A stretch of DNA of 64,000 nt from Cytobacillus citreus (GCF_018343665.1 NZ_JAGYPM010000002.1:475979-539978); one strand, 5' to 3'; counted from the first letter of the stretch, positions 34,219 to 43,109 are shown. Notes: generated by a model not told the origin, from the letters alone. Made by a program: numbers and translations.

Positions 34219-35058
34219 ATGAAATTGGCAGTTGTCACGGATAGTACATCCTATATCCCGAAGAACTTGCGGGATAAACTGAATATACATATGATTCCAC
34301 TCAGTGTCATTTTTGGGAACGAAACATATAAGGAAGAGGTTGACATTACTGCTTCCGAATTTTACAAAGAGGTTAAGCATAAAGAGCTGCCGACGACTTC
34401 ACAGCCTCCAGTCGGGCAGTTTGTCGAGCTTTTTAATAAGCTTTCAGAGGATTATGATGCGGTTATTAGTATCCACCTTTCGAGCGGCATTAGCGGCACA
34501 TACCAAGGTGCTGTTACTGCGAGCGGCATGACGGATAAAATTAAGGTATACCCTTTTGATTCAGAAATTAGCTGTATGGCACAGGGATTTTATGTTCTAG
34601 AAGCTGCCGAAATGGCTGCTGCGGGAAAATCCATTCAAGAAATTATGGCCCGATTAGAGGAAATAAAGAAATCCATTCGCGCTTATTTCATGGTTGACGA
34701 CTTGTCCCATTTAGAGCGGGGAGGAAGACTTTCGAGTGCTCAAGCATTAATCGGCAGCTTGCTCCAAGTAAAACCGTTACTCCACTTCGCAGATAAAATG
34801 ATTGTTCCTTTTGAAAAAATTCGCACGAGCAAAAAAGCAATGAAGCGAATTGTTGATTTGCTTGAAGAGGATGTTCAATCCGGAGAACTATACCGAGCAG
34901 TTATTATTCACGCTAATCGGGAAGAAGAGGCAAAGGAATGGGCAGCTGAGCTCGAAGCACGCTTTCCAAATGTTGAATTTATGATTAGCTATTTTGGTCC
35001 AGTCATCGGCACCCATCTTGGTGAAGGTGCAATGGGGCTGGGATGGATGAAGAAATAA
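34219..35058 (+). CDS. DegV family fatty-acid-binding protein
   Basis: This 279-residue protein begins MKLAVVTDSTSYIP and has the DegV features TTSQPPVGQF, HLSSGISGTYQ and DDLSHLERGGRLS. DegV/FakB-type proteins bind a fatty acid for phosphorylation by FakA. The position beside degU and comFA matches B. subtilis yviA/degV. The ATG 34219 is preceded by AAGGATGGTAAATTTAAT. Which fatty acid it binds cannot be told. Confidence 0.9.
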   Translation: MKLAVVTDSTSYIPKNLRDKLNIHMIPLSVIFGNETYKEEVDITASEFYKEVKHKELPTTSQPPVGQFVELFNKLSEDYDAVISIHLSSGISGTYQGAVTASGMTDKIKVYPFDSEISCMAQGFYVLEAAEMAAAGKSIQEIMARLEEIKKSIRAYFMVDDLSHLERGGRLSSAQALIGSLLQVKPLLHFADKMIVPFEKIRTSKKAMKRIVDLLEEDVQSGELYRAVIIHANREEEAKEWAAELEARFPNVEFMISYFGPVIGTHLGEGAMGLGWMKK

Positions 35059-35120
35059 TGAGGTATTCGTAAATTGCAGTACTATCATTTTAGTAAATAA
35101 GAAAAGTGATCTTAGGGGAA

Positions 35121-35275
35121 GTCTATGAGACATCTTCAAGTTGGGAAAAGTGGGAAAGATGTCTCATGGAGAGTTCATGAGACCACTTCAAGCAGAAAAA
35201 AGAAAAAAAGCGGTCTCATAGAGAGTTCATGAGACTACCTTAAGCTGGAAAAAGAAAAAAAGTAGTCTCAAAGAA
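35121..35275 (+). repeat. Tandem array E, 52-bp unit, about 3 copies
   Basis: GTCTCAT occurs at 35161, 35213 and (as GTCTCAA) 35265; ATGAGAC occurs at 35125, 35177 and 35229. All are 52 apart. Each unit has the dyad GTCTCAT-N9-ATGAGAC and an AAAAAGAAAAAAA spacer. It lies between degV and comFA. Downstream CACGCCA...TGGCGTG (35283-35309) forms a further hairpin. Confidence 0.92.
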
Positions 35276-35406
35276 AGGTTACACGCCATTCCTTAGGGGT
35301 GGCGTGCTTAATATAATAAACCCAATCAATCTGTCCACAAAGCCCCTTATGCACGATAATTTCAAATGTATATCAATGATTTATATCATATTCCAGAGGT
35401 GATTAT

Positions 35407-36903
35407 ATGAGATTTGCCGTATTTGAAAACAAAATCATCCCCGATAAGCTATTAGATTCTCCACAAAAAACTCTTCAGATTTCCTCTATCGAAAAAATTC
35501 CATTGCAGAAAAAGAATCCTTCCTATAAATACAATCAAGAGCTCCAGCAGCAATTGTCCGGTAAACAGCTTTTACTCGATGATCTGGCCTATCCCTTATC
35601 AGAAATCCATCAGCACTATGAAAATGGTCATCTCCAATACCGAAAAGGAATCATAATAGAAAAAAGTAAGCATACCTGCAACCGCTGCGGTAATAGGGAC
35701 AAGCATCTTTTTGCCTGGTTTCCGTGTGCGCGATGTGGAGAAAAGTGCTTTTATTGTCGGAAGTGTATCATGATGGGAAGAGTGACCACATGTACGCCCT
35801 TACTTAGCTGGACAGGTCCGGAATCTCAGCTAAATGTAAAAGGACCCCAACTTCATTGGAGCGGTACCTTATCCATCGGACAGCAAACGGCTTCAAAACG
35901 AGTGAAAGAATCTGTTCTAAATAACAAGGAGTTACTAGTGTGGGCCGTATGTGGAGCAGGTAAAACGGAGGTGCTTTTTGAAGGAATTGATGCTGCACTT
36001 ACGACTGGCAAAAGAGTGTGCCTCGCGACTCCGAGAACGGATGTTGTGCTTGAGCTCACCCCCAGACTAAAAAAGGTATTTCCGAATATTCCTGTCGCCT
36101 CTCTTTACGGAGGCAGTGAGGGTCGCCATCTCAATGCACCGCTCACAATCACGACCACCCATCAGCTTCTTCGCTTTTACCAAGCTTTCGACACCGTCAT
36201 TCTGGATGAGGTAGATGCCTTTCCTTATTCCGTTGAGGAAACGCTGCAATTTGCCGTCCGTCAATCCCGAAAACAAGTCTCTTCCATGATCTACCTGACA
36301 GCAACGCCAAATGAAAAATGGCAAAAGGAATGCAACCAAGGGAAAAGAGAATTCGTCACGATTCCAGCACGCTTTCATCGCCATCCTCTTCCGGTTCCCC
36401 ATTTTAAATGGTGTGGAAATTGGGAAAAGCAGCTCAAAAAGGAGCGGCTCCCACAGAATGTTCTTCAATGGATAAAACAGCGCCTAGATTCTCAAAAGCA
36501 ATCCCTATTATTTATTCCCAAAATCGATAAGATGGAAAGAATCCTTCCCATCGCCAGGCAGCTGCATCCTAAAATTGAAGCTGTTCATGCAGAAGACCCG
36601 CTGCGAAAGGAAAAGGTACAAGCCATGCGCAACAAGGAAATCCCGATGCTTCTCACTACTACGATTTTAGAAAGGGGAGTCACTTTTCCAAATATTGATG
36701 TGGCTGTGATTGGTACAGAGGATCGAATATTTACAGAAAGTGCTCTTGTCCAAATTGCAGGTCGTGTTGGAAGAAGCTCACATGCTCCTGGAGGCGATAT
36801 TACTTTTTTTCACTACGGAAAAACGGAGGCTATGATCCGTGCAAGAAAACAAATCCTTCATATGAATGCTGAAGCGAGAAAGAAAGGATTGATCGATTAT
36901 TGA
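35407..36903 (+). CDS. comFA: Competence helicase ComFA
   Basis: The 498-residue DEAD-type translocase has an N-terminal four-cysteine zinc region (CNRCG at 91-95, CARCGEKC, CRKC to 120), Walker A CGAGKTE (182-188), the Walker B DEVD in VILDEVDAF, and helicase motif VI QIAGRVGRS. It powers uptake of single-stranded DNA during transformation. Unlike B. subtilis there is no comFB between comFA and comFC. ATG 35407 follows AGAGGTGATTAT. Confidence 0.95.
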   Translation: MRFAVFENKIIPDKLLDSPQKTLQISSIEKIPLQKKNPSYKYNQELQQQLSGKQLLLDDLAYPLSEIHQHYENGHLQYRKGIIIEKSKHTCNRCGNRDKHLFAWFPCARCGEKCFYCRKCIMMGRVTTCTPLLSWTGPESQLNVKGPQLHWSGTLSIGQQTASKRVKESVLNNKELLVWAVCGAGKTEVLFEGIDAALTTGKRVCLATPRTDVVLELTPRLKKVFPNIPVASLYGGSEGRHLNAPLTITTTHQLLRFYQAFDTVILDEVDAFPYSVEETLQFAVRQSRKQVSSMIYLTATPNEKWQKECNQGKREFVTIPARFHRHPLPVPHFKWCGNWEKQLKKERLPQNVLQWIKQRLDSQKQSLLFIPKIDKMERILPIARQLHPKIEAVHAEDPLRKEKVQAMRNKEIPMLLTTTILERGVTFPNIDVAVIGTEDRIFTESALVQIAGRVGRSSHAPGGDITFFHYGKTEAMIRARKQILHMNAEARKKGLIDY

Positions 36904-37597
36904 ACATTGTCTCGTTTGTTTAACGGAAATAACCCCACAGATTGGATGGACAACCCTTTTTTCAAAAGAAAATACGGCACCCATTTGTGAGACATGCCTT
37001 GATAAATTTACGATCATTGCAGGTGAAACATGTGAAAAATGTGATAGGCCATTAGCTAACTTACAGGAAAAATATAAAAATCATCGCCAATGTATCGACT
37101 GCATCCGCTGGGAGGAAGATCAGGAATGGGCAGGAACTCTAGTGAAAAATTACTCTCTCGTTACTTACAATGATTTTGCCAAGGAGATGATTGCTCAATA
37201 TAAATTCCGCGGTGACTACGTCCTAGCATCTGTCTTCGCTGCTTTCATGAAAAAGAAACTTTCCTCTATCCCATTTGACCTGATCGTTCCAATCCCTCTG
37301 AGTGATGAGCGCCTATATGAACGCGGCTTTAATCAGTCGGAAGCATTAATTCAAGCATGTGGCCACGAACCAAGGCGACTTCTCTCCCGAATCCACACCG
37401 AAAAGCAATCAAAGAAATCGCGTTCTGAACGCATCCATCTCTCACAGGTCTTTCAAATCGTGCAAACAATACCCGATCAAAAAATCCTCCTCATTGATGA
37501 TATTTACACAACGGGGTCAACTCTCCGGCATGCTGCTAAATGTTTAAAGGAAGCAGGAGCTCACTCGATAAGCTCATTTACCTTTGCAAGAGGCTAG
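36899..37597 (+). CDS. comFC: Competence protein ComFC (phosphoribosyltransferase-like), apparent ATT start
   Basis: The ordinary ATG/GTG/TTG frame starts only at GTG 37142 (151 residues), but the frame is open upstream to a stop at 36890 and encodes a typical ComFC zinc region: C4-x2-C7, C30-x2-C33, C45-x2-C48, C65-x2-C68, with GETCEKCDRP. The only codons that could start it are ATT 36896 or 36899, seven to ten bases after GAAAGGA and overlapping the comFA stop. Length from 36899 is 232 residues, near the family norm. The C-terminal PRTase-like loop is ILLIDDIYTTGST. ComFC assists ComFA in DNA uptake. Alternatives are a sequencing error or a truncated protein. Confidence 0.8.
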   Translation: MEHCLVCLTEITPQIGWTTLFSKENTAPICETCLDKFTIIAGETCEKCDRPLANLQEKYKNHRQCIDCIRWEEDQEWAGTLVKNYSLVTYNDFAKEMIAQYKFRGDYVLASVFAAFMKKKLSSIPFDLIVPIPLSDERLYERGFNQSEALIQACGHEPRRLLSRIHTEKQSKKSRSERIHLSQVFQIVQTIPDQKILLIDDIYTTGSTLRHAAKCLKEAGAHSISSFTFARG

Positions 37598-37689
37598 GCA
37601 ATTTTCAACAAACTGTCATTTCTTAAATGGAAAACTAGGGCTATAATGGAGGAAAAAAACAATTGCTTTCATCATAAGGAGGAGCAAAA

Positions 37690-38124
37690 ATGGCAGAACT
37701 AACAAATTGTCTTAAATGCGATAGTATTTTTGTGAAAAATAAATTCCGTGATGTTTGTGAGAAATGCTGGAAGGAGGAAGAGAAGGCCTACGAGACCGTT
37801 TATAATTTCATGCGCAAACGGGAAAACCGTGCAGCAACAATGAAACAGGTTGTTGAAGCAACGGACGTAGAGGAAGAACTAATCTTAAAGTTTGTCAAAA
37901 CTGGCCGTTTAAAATTAACACAATTTCCGAATTTAGGGTACCCGTGCGACAAATGCGGCGCCATTATTAGGTCAGGAAAAATCTGTGATAAATGTACAGA
38001 AGAGCTGAGAAAAGATTTACATATTCACTCCGCTGAAGAAGAACGCCGAAAAGAAATTGAAAAAAGAGATAGACAGGCGACGTATTTTGCAGTGGATGAG
38101 AAGTTTCGGAGACGGGGTAAATAG
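37690..38124 (+). CDS. yvyF: Flagellar-operon protein YvyF (TIGR03826 type)
   Basis: This 144-residue protein has two zinc-binding cysteine pairs, CLKC...CEKC near the N-terminus and CDKC...CDKC near residue 100, around a winged-helix-like middle (TMKQVVEATDVEEELI). The C-terminus is charged and helical. It is always found upstream of flgM in Bacillaceae; its role is uncertain, possibly regulatory. RBS AAGGAGGAGCAAAA precedes ATG 37690. Confidence 0.85.
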   Translation: MAELTNCLKCDSIFVKNKFRDVCEKCWKEEEKAYETVYNFMRKRENRAATMKQVVEATDVEEELILKFVKTGRLKLTQFPNLGYPCDKCGAIIRSGKICDKCTEELRKDLHIHSAEEERRKEIEKRDRQATYFAVDEKFRRRGK

Positions 38125-38165
38125 CAGAATTGTCATGAAACTTCTTCCTTTTCAAAAATAATGTT

Positions 38166-38192
38166 TAAAATTTCGTCACTTTTAACCGATAA
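38166..38192 (+). promoter_or_regulatory. Sigma-D promoter of flgM
   Basis: TAAA at 38166-38169, a 15-base spacer and ACCGATAA at 38185-38192 match the sigma-D consensus TAAA-N15-GCCGATAT. It lies 43 bases before the flgM start, giving autoregulation of the anti-sigma factor as in B. subtilis. Confidence 0.8.
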
Positions 38193-38234
38193 TAAAAATA
38201 TAGAAATAGATCGGAGTGAAAGTGAGGGGTATAA

Positions 38235-38498
38235 ATGAAAATCAATAACTTCGGAGCATCCGGTGTGAATCCGTACAAACGCCAGATGAATAAGTTCGAC
38301 CAAGTCGACAAATTATCTAATAAAGCCGCTGATAAAGTAGAAATCTCAACGGCCGCCAAAGAAATGCAGCATGTCACCCAAATTGAGAACGAACGACAAG
38401 CAAAAGTTGAAGAATTAAAAATTCAGGTTGAGAACGGGACTTATAAGGTTAGTCCAAAAGAGGTTGCAAAGAACATCCTTGATTTTTATAAAAAGTAA
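38235..38498 (+). CDS. flgM: Anti-sigma-D factor FlgM
   Basis: The 87-residue protein has an unstructured N-terminal part and the conserved C-terminal helices (KVEELKIQVENGTYKVSP and AKNILDFYKK) that bind sigma-D. It holds sigma-D inactive until the hook-basal body is complete. It starts the flgM-flgN-flgK-flgL run, with 17 bases to flgN. Confidence 0.93.
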   Translation: MKINNFGASGVNPYKRQMNKFDQVDKLSNKAADKVEISTAAKEMQHVTQIENERQAKVEELKIQVENGTYKVSPKEVAKNILDFYKK

Positions 38499-38515
38499 AG
38501 GGAGGGAAAACCTTC

Positions 38516-39001
38516 ATGTCCGCCGAAGCATTAATCGCATCCATAGAGAAATTGCTTAAGCTCCATAGAAGCCTTTACGAGCTTGCAATAAAAAAAACAG
38601 ACATCATTAAAAACGGGGACATGGAAGCCCTCAGTCAGATGCTAAACGACGAGCAAACACATATCACGGCGATAGAACACATGGAAAAGGAACGGCAAAG
38701 GGCCGCAAAAGCTCTAGCTCCTCAAAACGAGCAGCCAAAGGTTTCGGATTGTACTAAAAGCTTAGAAGTTAATGATCAGGATAAGTTTGCTAGATTAACA
38801 GATGAACTTGTACATCTTATTTTTAATCTGAAAGAGCAAAATTATTTAAACCAACAGCTTATTTATCAGTCTCAGCAATTCGTTAATCTTTCCATGAGTC
38901 TGCTTCGCCCCCAAACGGAAAATATAAACTACGGACCACCAACAAAAAATATAAAGCCTTCCGATCAAAACGCCCAAGGAATGTTTAACTCAAAAGCATA
39001 A
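38516..39001 (+). CDS. flgN: Flagellar export chaperone FlgN
   Basis: A 161-residue, largely helical protein of the FlgN family, with the typical LIASIEKLLKLHRSLYELA start and a central LTDELVHLIFNLKEQNYLNQ helix (given whole at 20 residues). It should escort FlgK and FlgL, which follow directly. RBS AAGGGAGGGAAAA precedes ATG 38516. Confidence 0.9.
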   Translation: MSAEALIASIEKLLKLHRSLYELAIKKTDIIKNGDMEALSQMLNDEQTHITAIEHMEKERQRAAKALAPQNEQPKVSDCTKSLEVNDQDKFARLTDELVHLIFNLKEQNYLNQQLIYQSQQFVNLSMSLLRPQTENINYGPPTKNIKPSDQNAQGMFNSKA

Positions 39002-39019
39002 TAGGACGGAGGAAAAATC

Positions 39020-40588
39020 ATGCGACCAACTTTTATGGGACTTGAAACGGCTCGCCGAGGCATGTTCACTCAGCAAAGCGCGTTGTATACAACAGGTCAT
39101 AATATTTCAAATTCGAATACACCGGGGTTCTCGCGACAACGGATTAATTTTCAACCAACCTTGCCGTATCCAGGTATTGGAATGGACCGCCCCTATCTGC
39201 CAGGCCAAATGGGGACTGGGGTAGAGGCGGGAAGTGTTGAGAGGATCCGTGACAGCTTCATTGATTCTAGATATAGAAGTGAGAATAATCAATTGGGTTT
39301 TTATGGAACTAAATCAGATGCATTGACTCGAATGGAAGATGTCATGAACGAGCCCACATCTGAGGGACTATCTGCGGCTATGGATAATTTCTGGAATTCC
39401 TTACAAACATTAGGTACAAATCCAAACGAGAGTGGAGCTAGAGAGAGTGTATTAGCACAAGGAAATGCGATTGCGGATACCTTTAATTATCTTTCAACCT
39501 CTCTTAATTCTATCCGTGGAGACTTGAAGCAGAGTATTCAAGTAAGCGTTGAAAAAATAAATACACTAGCTTTTCAGATTAATGCAATTAATAAACAAAT
39601 TAGTCAGGTAGAACCTCATGGGGATCTGCCAAATGATTTATATGATGAAAGAGATCGTCTAGTTGATGAGCTCTCACAACTAGTGGATATCAAGGTAACG
39701 AGACAGCCTAGTGGAGGAATACCATCACCTATTGCAGAGGGAACATACAAAATTGAAATATTAGGTCCTTCTGGCAAGAGCTTAGGAACACTCGTAGATA
39801 AAACGACGATAAACGGTGAACCAAACAGATTATCTTCCAAAGAGGATAGTGATGGTTACATAGAATCTTTAACGATTGGCTCCGGTTCACCAATTGCAGT
39901 AGAAAATTTTTCAAAGGGCTCTCTAAAGTCGAATATCGAAATGTATGGGTATGTAAATAAATCAGGGGCTCAGGTTGGAAGATACCCAGCCATGATAGAC
40001 CAGCTGGATAAGATAGCCTTTACTTTACTTAAGGAATTTAATCATATTCATAAAGAGGGATTTGATTTAGACGGCAACGATGGTAATGACTTTTTTAATG
40101 ATCTAACGGATTATAAAGGTGCAGCGGGCAAAATTTCAGTGGCAATCACCAATCCGAATGAAATTGCCGCTTCATTTACCGGCAAAGGAAATGGAGATAA
40201 TGCCTATAAGCTGGCGGATGTACTAAGAAAGGATCTTTCTGCATTTGAAGCAAAGATTACCGATCCTGCTACAGGCGACCCAATTGATCTAAAGGATTAT
40301 GCTCAGACTACTTTGAAGATGAGCGGAAATATTAAATCGTTCTACGGAGGGATCATTTCTTCCCTAGGAGTAGAGACAAAAGAAGCGAATGTATTAACAA
40401 AAAACACCTTAATATTATTGGATTCTGTCGACTTTCAACGGCAAGCGGTTTCAGCTGTATCGCTGGATGAAGAAATATCGAATCTAATTAAATTCCAGCA
40501 TGCTTATAATGCTTCAGCAAGAAATATTACAGTTATTGATGAAATGCTAGACAAAATTATTAATGGCATGGGCGTAGTCGGAAGGTAG
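39020..40588 (+). CDS. flgK: Flagellar hook-associated protein 1 FlgK
   Basis: The 522-residue protein has the N-terminal axial signature LETARRGMFTQQSALYTTGH followed by NISNSNTPGFSRQR, and the C-terminal VSLDEEISNLIKFQHAYNAS motif that assembles the hook-filament junction. Middle domains are variable. Start ATG 39020 follows GGACGGAGGAAAAATC; flgL follows after nine bases. Confidence 0.97.
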   Translation: MRPTFMGLETARRGMFTQQSALYTTGHNISNSNTPGFSRQRINFQPTLPYPGIGMDRPYLPGQMGTGVEAGSVERIRDSFIDSRYRSENNQLGFYGTKSDALTRMEDVMNEPTSEGLSAAMDNFWNSLQTLGTNPNESGARESVLAQGNAIADTFNYLSTSLNSIRGDLKQSIQVSVEKINTLAFQINAINKQISQVEPHGDLPNDLYDERDRLVDELSQLVDIKVTRQPSGGIPSPIAEGTYKIEILGPSGKSLGTLVDKTTINGEPNRLSSKEDSDGYIESLTIGSGSPIAVENFSKGSLKSNIEMYGYVNKSGAQVGRYPAMIDQLDKIAFTLLKEFNHIHKEGFDLDGNDGNDFFNDLTDYKGAAGKISVAITNPNEIAASFTGKGNGDNAYKLADVLRKDLSAFEAKITDPATGDPIDLKDYAQTTLKMSGNIKSFYGGIISSLGVETKEANVLTKNTLILLDSVDFQRQAVSAVSLDEEISNLIKFQHAYNASARNITVIDEMLDKIINGMGVVGR

Positions 40589-40597
40589 GGATAATAA

Positions 40598-41488
40598 ATG
40601 CGTGTAACACAATCGATGCTGACAAATAATATGCTGAGAAATTTAAGCAGCAGTTATCAAAAATTAGGTAAATATCAGGAACAGTTAGGTTCTCAAAAGA
40701 AGATTTCACGGCCATCTGATGATCCGGTTGTTGTTTTTAAAGGGATTTCATACAGGACAAGTGTTAATGATGTTTCGCAATACAAGAAAAATATGTCTGA
40801 GGTCAATGTATGGCTTGAAAATACCGAGGATGCACTCGAAAAGGCTGGTGCATCTATCCATCGGTTAAGTGAATTAATAAATCAAGCAAATACAGGAACT
40901 GTAACGGATTCAGATCGGCAAAAAATAGAAGATGAAATCGAGGAGATCAAAAAGCAGCTCGTTTCGATTGCTAATACAAAAATTTCAGGAAAGTATATTT
41001 TTAATGGTTCAGATATTTATAATGCTCCGGTTTCTTTTGATGCATCAAATAAAATTCAGACAAACTACAATAGAGATCCCATTAATATCGAAGTTTCTGC
41101 TGGAATCAAGCTTCAAGTCAATTATTTAGGAGAAGATGTCTTCGGATCAGGAACAGGCGGATTATTTAAAGATCTTGAAGATCTGCAAGATGCATTGAAA
41201 AACGGAAATGACCCAGATTTAGGGAATTTTATAGATGGTTTTCAACAACATTTAGACACGGTCAATTCCGCACGATCTAGTATTGGTGCAACAATGAACC
41301 GTGTAGAGATGATTCAAGATCGCCTAGACTCACAAGAAATTATTTCTACTAAAACAATGTCAGAAAATGAAGATATTGATGTAGAAAAAGTCATATTAGA
41401 TCTAATAACACAGGAAAGTGTTCATAGAATGGCACTAAGTGTAGGTTCTAGAATTATCCAACCAACTTTAGTAGACTTTTTAAGATAA
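40598..41488 (+). CDS. flgL: Flagellar hook-associated protein 3 FlgL
   Basis: This 296-residue flagellin-like junction protein starts MRVTQSMLTNNMLRNLSSSY and has KISRPSDDPV, ISGKYIFNGSD and a C-terminal helix ending in LIIQPTLVDFLR-type sequence. It joins FlgK to the filament. A terminator and a large dispersed element follow, so downstream genes may depend on read-through or other promoters. Confidence 0.95.
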   Translation: MRVTQSMLTNNMLRNLSSSYQKLGKYQEQLGSQKKISRPSDDPVVVFKGISYRTSVNDVSQYKKNMSEVNVWLENTEDALEKAGASIHRLSELINQANTGTVTDSDRQKIEDEIEEIKKQLVSIANTKISGKYIFNGSDIYNAPVSFDASNKIQTNYNRDPINIEVSAGIKLQVNYLGEDVFGSGTGGLFKDLEDLQDALKNGNDPDLGNFIDGFQQHLDTVNSARSSIGATMNRVEMIQDRLDSQEIISTKTMSENEDIDVEKVILDLITQESVHRMALSVGSRIIQPTLVDFLR

Positions 41489-41493
41489 GAATA

Positions 41494-41522
41494 AAGCTAT
41501 CTTTATAGATAGCTTTTCTTTC
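41494..41522 (+). terminator. Terminator-like hairpin after flgL
   Basis: AAGCTATC (41494-41501) pairs with GATAGCTT (41508-41515), followed by TTCTTTC. Moderate strength. Confidence 0.6.
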
Positions 41523-41577
41523 TATATTAATTGAGATTCTAACTAATGTGAGTATTCTTTTTTAGAGTTAGAGAAAT

Positions 41578-41814
41578 GTCTAGCTCCAGCGCCTACCCCC
41601 GACGTACAGGACGTACTAGTGTCGACAATGCGACAGGAAGTCGCGTTTTTGTCGACCTCGAGGTCACAAGCCAATCCTCCCAGAAAGGTAAAGAGCACCT
41701 TTCCGTGAGGCTCGTCTTGTGCTTGTCGGGGGTGACCACTAAGGAAAGCTCCTTAGAATAATCATCGCAGGAACAATCTGGTTTTTGATTGTTCCGAAGG
41801 CGCTTGCGCTTTTC
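41578..41814. repeat. GTCTAGCTCC-type palindromic element with nested palindrome
   Basis: The element starts GTCTAGCTCCAGCGCCTACC and ends CGCTTGCGCTTTTC like the 8892 copy. Between CCCC and CTCGAG it carries about 58 extra bases (41600-41657) that are themselves palindromic: GACGTACAGGACGTAC, and GTCGACAATGCGAC...GTCGCGTTTTTGTCGAC. It splits flgL from yviE. Confidence 0.75.
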
Positions 41815-41831
41815 TAATAGGAGATAAGTAT

Positions 41832-42383
41832 ATGCAAATACCTCAAATTCGTATGGAATCACAAGCCGGTAGAATAGGATTAAATATCAATAAACCCATT
41901 CAATCTATTGAGCAGCCACAAGCTGATTTGAGTATTGAACAACCTCCAGCTGAAATGACGATAAACCGTCAGCCTAGTAGATTAACCATTGATCAGACAC
42001 TTGCACGAGAAAATCTTGATCTAAAGTCTGTTTTTAAAAGAGTTGAAGAAAATGCACAGCTAGGTTATCAAACATTAATGAATTATATTAGTAAAACGGT
42101 TCAAGAGGGTGATGAGCTAATGATGATTGAAAATGGCGGAACCCCGATTGCCAATAATGGGGTACGTGCACTCGAGCATGAGTCTGTATTTAACACAGGG
42201 AATACTCCTTCGCAAGAAAGTGTTAAAGTGGAATATAAGCCTGCCAAGGTAGATATTGAATGGAAGCGAAATAGACCGAATATTCAAGTGCAAATCAATC
42301 GTCCAATTCATGAATACACACCAGGTCCTGTTGACGTTTATATGCAGCAATATCCTTCATTGAAAATAGATTTTACATTATAA
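41832..42383 (+). CDS. yviE: YviE-like protein (DUF6470)
   Basis: This 183-residue cytosolic protein has an N-terminal Gln/Pro-rich stretch with repeated (S/T)IEQPxA(D/E)(L/M) units and a C-terminal beta-rich region. It is the usual neighbour of fliW in Bacillaceae. Its function is not established to my knowledge. RBS AGGAGATAAGTAT precedes ATG 41832. Confidence 0.85.
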   Translation: MQIPQIRMESQAGRIGLNINKPIQSIEQPQADLSIEQPPAEMTINRQPSRLTIDQTLARENLDLKSVFKRVEENAQLGYQTLMNYISKTVQEGDELMMIENGGTPIANNGVRALEHESVFNTGNTPSQESVKVEYKPAKVDIEWKRNRPNIQVQINRPIHEYTPGPVDVYMQQYPSLKIDFTL

Positions 42384-42402
42384 AATCAGAGTGGTGATAA
42401 GA

Positions 42403-42852
42403 GTGAAAATTAAAACAAGGTACCACGAAGAAATCGAAGTGAACAAAGAGGATAAGATTGTTTTTAGCAGTGGAATACCAGGATTTCCAGAGGAAAAGGA
42501 ATTTATCGTCCTTCCGCTTAGTGATGATTCGCCATTCAGCATCCTCCAGTCAATTAATAATGAAGACCTAGGTTTTGTTATTGCTGAACCGTTCTCTTTC
42601 TATAAAGACTATGAATTTGATCTTGAAGAATCGGTTGTAACTCAACTAAATATTGTAGAAAAAACAGATATCCAAATCTATTCAATAGTTACTCTAGGAG
42701 AATCCCTATCTACATCTACGATTAATCTACAAGCTCCAGTTATTATTAATAGAAAAAAAAATACAGGGAAACAAGCCATTTTAAATACAGATACTTATCA
42801 TACGAAGCATCCGTTAGTTAAAAAAATAAATGAAAAAAGTCAGGAGGGATAA
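42403..42852 (+). CDS. fliW: Flagellar assembly factor FliW
   Basis: This protein of 149 residues has the FliW features IVFSSGIPGFPEE, FVIAEPFSFYKDYEFDL and IYSIVTLGE, followed by a lysine-rich tail. FliW binds free flagellin and, when released, sequesters CsrA, so that hag mRNA is translated only when flagellin is exported. I prefer GTG 42403 (MKIKTRYHEE), since GGTGATAAGA precedes it; GTG 42391 would add four residues. It overlaps nothing; csrA starts two bases after its stop. Confidence 0.92.
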   Translation: MKIKTRYHEEIEVNKEDKIVFSSGIPGFPEEKEFIVLPLSDDSPFSILQSINNEDLGFVIAEPFSFYKDYEFDLEESVVTQLNIVEKTDIQIYSIVTLGESLSTSTINLQAPVIINRKKNTGKQAILNTDTYHTKHPLVKKINEKSQEG

Positions 42853-42854
42853 CG

Positions 42855-43079
42855 ATGCTAGTTCTAACAAGAAGAAAGAACGAAAGTGTTATCCTAAATG
42901 AAAATATCGAAATCACCATTTTGGAAATTGACGGAGAACAAATAAAGCTCGGAATAAAGGCACCAAAAGACGTTGAGATCCTTCGTAAAGAAATAATCCT
43001 AAAAATCGAAGAAGAAAATATGAACGCGCTAAGAGGAAATTTTGACCTAAAAAAAATATTAAAAGAAAAAACAAAATAA
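42855..43079 (+). CDS. csrA: Carbon storage regulator / translational repressor CsrA
   Basis: A 74-residue RNA-binding protein with MLVLTRRKNESVILNE and IKLGIKAPKDVEILRKE. It represses hag translation by binding GGA sites at the ribosome binding site; fliW directly upstream encodes its antagonist. RBS CAGGAGGGATAACG lies in the end of fliW, so fliW and csrA are made together. Confidence 0.97.
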   Translation: MLVLTRRKNESVILNENIEITILEIDGEQIKLGIKAPKDVEILRKEIILKIEEENMNALRGNFDLKKILKEKTK

Positions 43080-43082
43080 ATG

Positions 43083-43109
43083 TAAAAACTTCTAAAATCC
43101 TGTCGATAT
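43083..43109 (+). promoter_or_regulatory. Sigma-D promoter of hag
   Basis: TAAA (43083-43086), 15 bases, GTCGATAT (43102-43109): one base off the sigma-D -10 GCCGATAT. The -35 overlaps the csrA stop codon region. Confidence 0.9.

Noticed and set aside
35330-35406. ComK boxes upstream of comFA
   Set aside because: No clear pair of AAAA-N5-TTTT boxes with the required spacing was found; only weak A/T stretches.
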